Under the pieces are notes generated by a model, which saw nothing but the letters and a program-made list of their open reading frames with translations, was not told the origin of the DNA and made no database searches. Source: Streptomyces sp. H27-C3 (GTDB lineage: Bacteria; Actinomycetota; Actinomycetes; Streptomycetales; Streptomycetaceae). From it: DNA of 64,000 bases. The stretch is from assembly GCF_030063415.1 (NCBI RefSeq), contig NZ_JASITA010000016.1, positions 103,357 to 167,356 of the forward strand. Reading direction: 5' to 3'. This document shows, piece after piece, positions 59,888-64,000 of the stretch (the stretch's first letter is position 1; the number at the start of each line of letters is the position of its first letter). The position numbers and the translations under genes were made by a program.

Positions 59888-61552
59888 GTGAACTTCACGC
59901 GCTGGAGCGCCCGTCTCCCCGGAACGCAGCGCCGCGCAGCAGCGCGGACCGACCGCGGCTCCGTGCCGGCAGCCCGCGGTGAGTACGCCCAGCGGACCGG
60001 GCACGATTCCGACGCGCCGGGGGGCGACTCCCTGGACGCCGTGCCTGCCCTGGACGAGCTCTCCGTCCGCGAGATCCTCGGCAGACTCCCCGCGCTCGTC
60101 GCCCTCGTGTACGGGCCCGAGCACCGCGTCGCGTACGTCAACGACGCCTACGCCACCGCCTTCGGCCCCCGCGAGCCCGGCGCCCCGGCGGCCGTCGCCC
60201 TGCCCGAGCTGGAGGAGCTCGGACTGCTCCCTCTCATGGACCAGGCCCTGCGCGGAGGCACGCCGCGCACGGTCAAGTCCCGCAAGATCCCCAAGGGCGG
60301 GTCGTACACGATCACCTGCACGCCCATCGAGACCTCCGGGCGCGGCGGGAGTGAGGGTGGCGTCCTCGTCTTCGCCGCCGACGTCACCGACCACGCGGAG
60401 GCCGCCGAGCGGCTGCGCGCCAGTGAGCGCCTGCTGCGCGAGACGGCCGTCACCCTCCAGCGCTCGCTGCTCCCGCAGGAACTGGAGCAGCCCGACGACC
60501 TGCGCATCGCCGCCACGTACCAGCCGGGCGGTACGGAAGCGGCGGTCGGCGGCGACTGGTACGACGTGATCACCCTCGGCGCCGGCCGTACGGCCCTGGT
60601 CATCGGTGACGTGATGGGCCGCGGCGTGCGCGCGGCTGCCGTCATGGGCCAGCTCCGCACAGCGGTCAGGGCGTACGCCCGGCTGGATCTCCCGCCGCAC
60701 GAGGTGCTCCAGCTGCTCGACGGCCTTGCCGCCGAGATCGACGCCAGCCAGATCGCGACCTGCGCGTACGCCGTCCACGACCCCAACGAGGGCCGTCTCG
60801 TCTACGCGTCGGCGGGCCACCTCCCGATCCTCGTCCGCGACGCGGACGGCTCGGTCCGCCGCGCCGAGGACCACACGGGCCCGCCGCTCGGCACCGGTGG
60901 CTGGATGCACACCTCGGGCACGATCGGCCTGCCGCCAGGATCCACGGCCGTCCTCTACACGGACGGTCTGGTGGAGCGCCGCGGCGAGGACATCGACGAG
61001 GGCGTGGACCGCCTGGAAACGGCAGTGGCCGGAGCTACCGGCACCCCGCAGGTCGTCTGCGACCGGCTGATCCGCGCCCTGGGCGTCACCGCGGAGCACG
61101 ACGACGACGTAGCGGTCCTCGTCGTCCAGCACCCCGCCCGCACCGGCCACAACGCGGAGCTGTTCCACAACGCCGCCCTTGAGCTGCTCGGCGGCATTGA
61201 AGCGGCCCCGCGCGCAAGGGCCTTCGCCTCGGGCGTGCTGGCGTCCTGGCGTTTCCCGGTCGAGCTGTGCGACCTGGGCGTCCTGGCGGCCAGCGAGCTC
61301 GTGGCGAACTCGCTGCAGCACGGCACCCCGCCCATGCGCCTGCGGCTGCGCAGAACGGACCGCCGCCTGATCATCGAGGTGACGGACGGCGACGACCACC
61401 TGCCCCGCCGCCGCCGGGCCGACCCGGCGGACGAGGCGGGCCGCGGTATCTCGATCGTCGCGACCATCGCTTCGTCCTGGGGCAGCCGCCGCACGCCGGG
61501 AGGCGGCAAGGCGGTCTGGTGCGAATTCGCCCTGCCGGACCCGGTGGCCTGA
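59888..61552 (+). CDS. PAS-PP2C-HATPase multidomain regulator
   Basis: The 554-residue protein has a PAS-like region (about 58-175), a SpoIIE-type phosphatase core (about 195-405, GGDWYDVI, GDVMGRGVRAA, SAGHLPIL, LYTDGLVERRG, DDDVAVLVV) and a C-terminal RsbW-like ATPase (about 425-550, VLAASELVANSLQHGT). Such proteins combine phosphatase and kinase modules of the sigma-factor partner-switch system. No anti-sigma antagonist gene is adjacent. GTG 59888 has a weak Shine-Dalgarno. The gene ends against the converging MFS gene. Confidence 0.93.
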   Translation: MNFTRWSARLPGTQRRAAARTDRGSVPAARGEYAQRTGHDSDAPGGDSLDAVPALDELSVREILGRLPALVALVYGPEHRVAYVNDAYATAFGPREPGAPAAVALPELEELGLLPLMDQALRGGTPRTVKSRKIPKGGSYTITCTPIETSGRGGSEGGVLVFAADVTDHAEAAERLRASERLLRETAVTLQRSLLPQELEQPDDLRIAATYQPGGTEAAVGGDWYDVITLGAGRTALVIGDVMGRGVRAAAVMGQLRTAVRAYARLDLPPHEVLQLLDGLAAEIDASQIATCAYAVHDPNEGRLVYASAGHLPILVRDADGSVRRAEDHTGPPLGTGGWMHTSGTIGLPPGSTAVLYTDGLVERRGEDIDEGVDRLETAVAGATGTPQVVCDRLIRALGVTAEHDDDVAVLVVQHPARTGHNAELFHNAALELLGGIEAAPRARAFASGVLASWRFPVELCDLGVLAASELVANSLQHGTPPMRLRLRRTDRRLIIEVTDGDDHLPRRRRADPADEAGRGISIVATIASSWGSRRTPGGGKAVWCEFALPDPVA

Positions 61553-61566
61553 GCCGGCCGGCTCAG
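61549..61566. terminator. 18-bp palindrome spanning both convergent stops
   Basis: CTGAGCCGGCCGGCTCAG is a perfect palindrome that includes the stop of the PAS-PP2C gene (61550-61552) and the complementary stop of the MFS gene (61563-61565). It may work as a compact bidirectional terminator. Confidence 0.55.
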
Positions 61567-62876
61567 CGGACCGGCTCGGCCTGCCGTTCCGCGTGCTGCA
61601 CCTCGGGTACGGAAGAGGCCACCACGAGCGACTTGACCGGCAGCGGCCGGTCCTGCGCCGGGGTGAGTCGCCTGCCGAGCCGGAGCGACAGCACGCTGAT
61701 GCCGAGCGAGAAGACAATGAAGGTCACGATGTACGGCGCGTGCAGCGAGGCACCCATGGGCCCGCCCACCGCCGGGCCGAGGGCCAGCGCGAGCTGCTTG
61801 ACCAGCGCGAAGGCCGAGTTGTACTGCCCGACCATCGACTCCGGTGCCAGGTCCACGACCAGCGGCGCGACGGTCGGCGACAGCATGGCCTCACCGAGTC
61901 CGAAGAGCGCGTACGTCGAGATGAACGCGGCCGTCGCCATGGTCTGGCTGCCGTGCCCGAGCCCCGCGTATCCGGCGACGATCCAGGCGAAGGCCCAGAT
62001 CAGCCCGACCAGCGCGATGACCCGCGAGCGCCGACGGTGCTCGACGAGCCGCAGCACCACGAACTGCGCGACCACGATGACCGCCGTGTTGGCGGCAAGC
62101 GCGAGCCCGAGGGTCGAGGGATCGATCCCGGCCGCCTCGGTCCCGTACGCGGCGAGACCCGACTCGAACTGCCCGTAGCAGGCGAAGAACAGCACGAACC
62201 CGAGCACGCACACCCGCACCATGGCCTTGTGCCGCATCAGCACCCGGAAGCCGCCCTGACCGGCCGCGTCGCTCTTCGGCACGCCGCCCGGGAGGACCGC
62301 CGCGCGCGGCAGCTTGACGCCCGCGCCGATGCCGGCCAGCACCAGGAACATCACCGCTTCGATGCCGAAGAGCAGCAGGAAGCTGTCGGGCCGGTTCTTG
62401 TCGACGATCTGGCCGCCGATCAGTCCGCCGATACCGAGGCCGAGGTTCTGCAGGAAGAACTGGGTGGCGAAGGCGCGGGTACGGGTGGCGGGGGTGGAGG
62501 ACCACACGATCATGGTCGCGAGCGCCGGCTGCATGACCGCCGTACCCGCACCGAGCAGGGCCGCCGAGAACACGGTCATCTGCACATTGCCGGCCAGCCC
62601 CATGGACAGGGCGCCGACCGAGGCCGTGACCGCGCCGGTCAGCAGGACGGGCAGCGGCCCGCGCCGGTCGATGATCCGGCCGGTGAACGGGAGAACGACA
62701 AGTGCGGCCACGGCAAAGACGGCGAGCACGACGCCCGCCGTAACCGAACCCAGATCCCGCACTTGAGCCACGTACACATACAGATACGGAACGGTGAAGC
62801 CGATACCGAACGCACTCAGTGCGTTCCCCGTTTGTATCCGGCGCATCGCAGCGCCCATCGCCCTGGTCACACTCAC
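61563..62876 (-). CDS. MFS transporter (drug/metabolite exporter-like)
   Basis: The 437-residue protein has twelve predicted helices. Motif A-like GRIIDRRGPLPVLL lies after helix 2, and the helix 4-5 region GAGTAVMQPALATMIVW is well formed. It should be an antiporter for an unknown compound. GTG 62876 or 62870 are both plausible. The divergent MarR gene and its palindrome suggest inducible control. Confidence 0.92.
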   Translation of the reverse strand: MSVTRAMGAAMRRIQTGNALSAFGIGFTVPYLYVYVAQVRDLGSVTAGVVLAVFAVAALVVLPFTGRIIDRRGPLPVLLTGAVTASVGALSMGLAGNVQMTVFSAALLGAGTAVMQPALATMIVWSSTPATRTRAFATQFFLQNLGLGIGGLIGGQIVDKNRPDSFLLLFGIEAVMFLVLAGIGAGVKLPRAAVLPGGVPKSDAAGQGGFRVLMRHKAMVRVCVLGFVLFFACYGQFESGLAAYGTEAAGIDPSTLGLALAANTAVIVVAQFVVLRLVEHRRRSRVIALVGLIWAFAWIVAGYAGLGHGSQTMATAAFISTYALFGLGEAMLSPTVAPLVVDLAPESMVGQYNSAFALVKQLALALGPAVGGPMGASLHAPYIVTFIVFSLGISVLSLRLGRRLTPAQDRPLPVKSLVVASSVPEVQHAERQAEPVR

Positions 62877-62901
62877 CTGCCTCGAGGTCTTGAAGGAGAG
62901 A

Positions 62902-62919
62902 TGAAGTCTGAAGACTTCA
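62902..62919. promoter_or_regulatory. Perfect 8-2-8 operator palindrome between MFS and marR genes
   Basis: TGAAGTCT-GA-AGACTTCA lies 26 bp from the MFS start and 43 bp from ATG 62962. Its size and position fit a MarR-family binding site controlling both divergent genes. Confidence 0.8.
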
Positions 62920-62961
62920 AAGCTAAAGTTAGAACCTCAACAATACACATGCAAGGACTTA

Positions 62962-63552
62962 ATGGCGAACGGCGGCCGTGTCATACTGCGCGGCATGCCT
63001 GAGACCCCCAAGCCGTCCGGCCCCCAGGAGCCGAGCCTCGACGAGCAGATCGCCGCCTATCAGCGCGAGTACGGCGATCTGGACCCCCAGGTCGAGAAGG
63101 TCGTCTCGGCCCTCGGCCGCCTCAACCGCCGGATGAACGTCGCCTACGGCCGCCAGGTCGCGACCCTCGGGATCAGCAACACGGAGTGGGAAGTCCTCAA
63201 GACCCTCGTGATCTCCGGCGCCCCGTACCGACTGGGCCCGGGCGAACTCGCGAAGCGCCTCGGTCTCACCCCGGCCGCCATGACCCACCGCATCGACCGG
63301 ATGGCCGGCGAAGGACTGGTCACCAGGGACCGCGACGAGAACAACCGGGTGCGCGTGATCGTGGAGCTCACCGACGAGGGCCGCAGCAAGTGGCTCGAAG
63401 CGATGCGCATGGCGTCGATGTTCGAGGAAGACCTGCTCCAGGACCTGTCCGGCGAGGAGCGCGGTTCGCTGGGAGACATGCTGACCCGCCTGCTCCGCAG
63501 GGTTGAGGACGCTCAGCCGGACGCCGGGGGACGCCTCACGGACCTGGACTGA
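62962..63552 (+). CDS. MarR-family transcriptional regulator
   Basis: The 196-residue winged-helix protein has dimerisation ends and an HTH core: LGISNTEWEVLKTLV, GELAKRLGLTPAAMTHRIDRM, and wing RDRDENNRVRVIVELT. It likely represses the divergent MFS exporter through the palindrome. ATG 62962 has AGGAC close upstream; ATG 62995 has no Shine-Dalgarno but gives a start more like homologues I remember, so either may be used. Confidence 0.92.
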   Translation: MANGGRVILRGMPETPKPSGPQEPSLDEQIAAYQREYGDLDPQVEKVVSALGRLNRRMNVAYGRQVATLGISNTEWEVLKTLVISGAPYRLGPGELAKRLGLTPAAMTHRIDRMAGEGLVTRDRDENNRVRVIVELTDEGRSKWLEAMRMASMFEEDLLQDLSGEERGSLGDMLTRLLRRVEDAQPDAGGRLTDLD

Positions 63553-63561
63553 GGGCGGGAG

Positions 63562-63590
63562 TTGACACCGGTCGGATCGGTCCGTAGTAT
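63562..63590 (+). promoter_or_regulatory. rRNA promoter P1 (consensus type)
   Basis: TTGACA (63562-63567), a 17-bp spacer and TAGTAT (63585-63590) form a near-consensus housekeeping promoter. It directs transcription toward the window end, where the rRNA leader lies. Confidence 0.85.
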
Positions 63591-63720
63591 CCTTCGAGTT
63601 GTCACGGAGCCGGAACGGTTCTTCGTCAACAACTCACGCCGCGAATGCGGCAACCCAAACTCAGAACGATCTCCCACTCGGGATGATTTCTGTATGCCGG
63701 AATCCATTCCACAGGCTCGA

Positions 63721-63750
63721 TTGTGAGCCGCCCGGGAAATCCGCTAGAGT
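63721..63750 (+). promoter_or_regulatory. rRNA promoter P2 candidate
   Basis: TTGTGA (63721-63726), an 18-bp spacer and TAGAGT (63745-63750). Confidence 0.65.
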
Positions 63751-63789
63751 TCGGGACGTCGGAACGGCCAAACAGCCGGAAAGACAAAG

Positions 63790-63840
63790 CCCGCTGACTG
63801 GGAATCAGGCCCGAAAGGATCTGATAGAGTCGGAATCGCC
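63790..63840 (+). promoter_or_regulatory. rRNA promoter P3 candidate
   Basis: TAGAGT at 63825-63830 sits in a block GGATCTGATAGAGTCGGAA that recurs near 63905. No good -35 is visible; rRNA promoters of this group may depend little on it. Confidence 0.6.
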
Positions 63841-63879
63841 GGAAAGGGAAACGCGAAAGCGGGAACCTGGAAAGCACCC

Positions 63880-64000
63880 CGCCGACGGGGAATCGGACAC
63901 GAAAGCGTCTGGTAGAGTCGGAAACACGAAATACCGAAGGGAAGCGCCCGGAGGGCCCCGTGAAAAGGGACCAAAGGAAGCGTCCGTTCCTTGAGAACTC
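63880..64000 (+). promoter_or_regulatory. rRNA promoter P4 candidate and start of the rRNA leader
   Basis: A TAGAGT box at 63913-63918 lies in GCGTCTGGTAGAGTCGGAAA, matching the P3 block. The window ends in CCTTGAGAACTC, the conserved beginning of the Streptomyces 16S leader (antitermination/processing region). The 16S gene itself must lie just beyond the edge. Confidence 0.8.

Overview
The window is a high-GC chromosomal segment from a Streptomyces or very close relative. The evidence is strong third-position GC bias, GTG starts, the purD-purC-purSQL-purF-purM arrangement, bldC, an Lsr2-family protein beside purSQL, an NsdA-type TPR regulator, valine dehydrogenase, and a c-di-AMP (ydaO-type) leader before an M23 peptidase. 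From memory, gene order resembles the core of S. coelicolor from about SCO4067 to SCO4122, ending in an rRNA operon leader. No phage, IS element, CRISPR array or complete biosynthetic cluster was seen.

Region by region. 1-7.2 kb: 3' end of dnaX, purD, an M48-like membrane protein that has lost its zinc site, an N,N-dimethylformamidase-beta-like protein, and purC. 7.2-11.8 kb: a four-gene minus-strand operon (ABC ATPase, ABC permease, histidine kinase, response regulator), bracketed by two near-identical copies of a tRNA-Gly(GCC) plus terminator; a tRNA-Gly(UCC) follows. 11.9-22.5 kb: lsrL diverging from purS-purQ-purL, an ArsR-type regulator with a palindromic operator, a decayed M23 peptidase, a mycothiol-type enzyme, a META lipoprotein, purF and purM. 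22.6-31 kb: DUF3073, vdh, a hypothetical protein, bldC, a DUF6274-type mini-protein, tRNA-Asp and hrpA. 31-40.3 kb: a DsbA/CcdA redox pair, a tRNA Glu-Asp-Phe operon, a metallophosphoesterase, a small zincin, paired crcB genes, a lipoprotein and an RGG-tailed DEAD-box helicase. 40.5-43.2 kb: tRNA-Lys, a small accessory-looking patch (Nudix enzyme plus Cys-rich mini-protein), a DM13 protein and initiator tRNA-fMet. 43.3-48.5 kb: a PP2C phosphatase, the c-di-AMP riboswitch with its M23 peptidase, a PrsW-like protease and trmB. 49-58 kb: lhgO, the NsdA-like regulator, an asparagine-synthetase-like protein with altered catalytic motifs, a membrane-spanning sigma factor with an extracellular NPCBM domain, and a TetR regulator. 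58.3-64 kb: type II NADH dehydrogenase, a PAS-PP2C-ATPase regulator, an MFS exporter diverging from a MarR regulator over a perfect operator palindrome, and a multi-promoter rRNA leader reaching the window edge.

The purine genes together encode most of de novo IMP synthesis (PurF, D, S/Q/L, M, C) in separate transcription units. Much of the rest concerns sensing and development. The most unusual items are the sigma-zinc finger-TM-Pro-NPCBM fusion, the asparagine-synthetase-like protein lacking its nucleophile and PP-loop Asp, the M48 pseudoenzyme, a response regulator with a roughly 90-residue Gly-Ser-Pro-Ala tail encoded by a 9-bp repeat, and several perfect operator-like palindromes.
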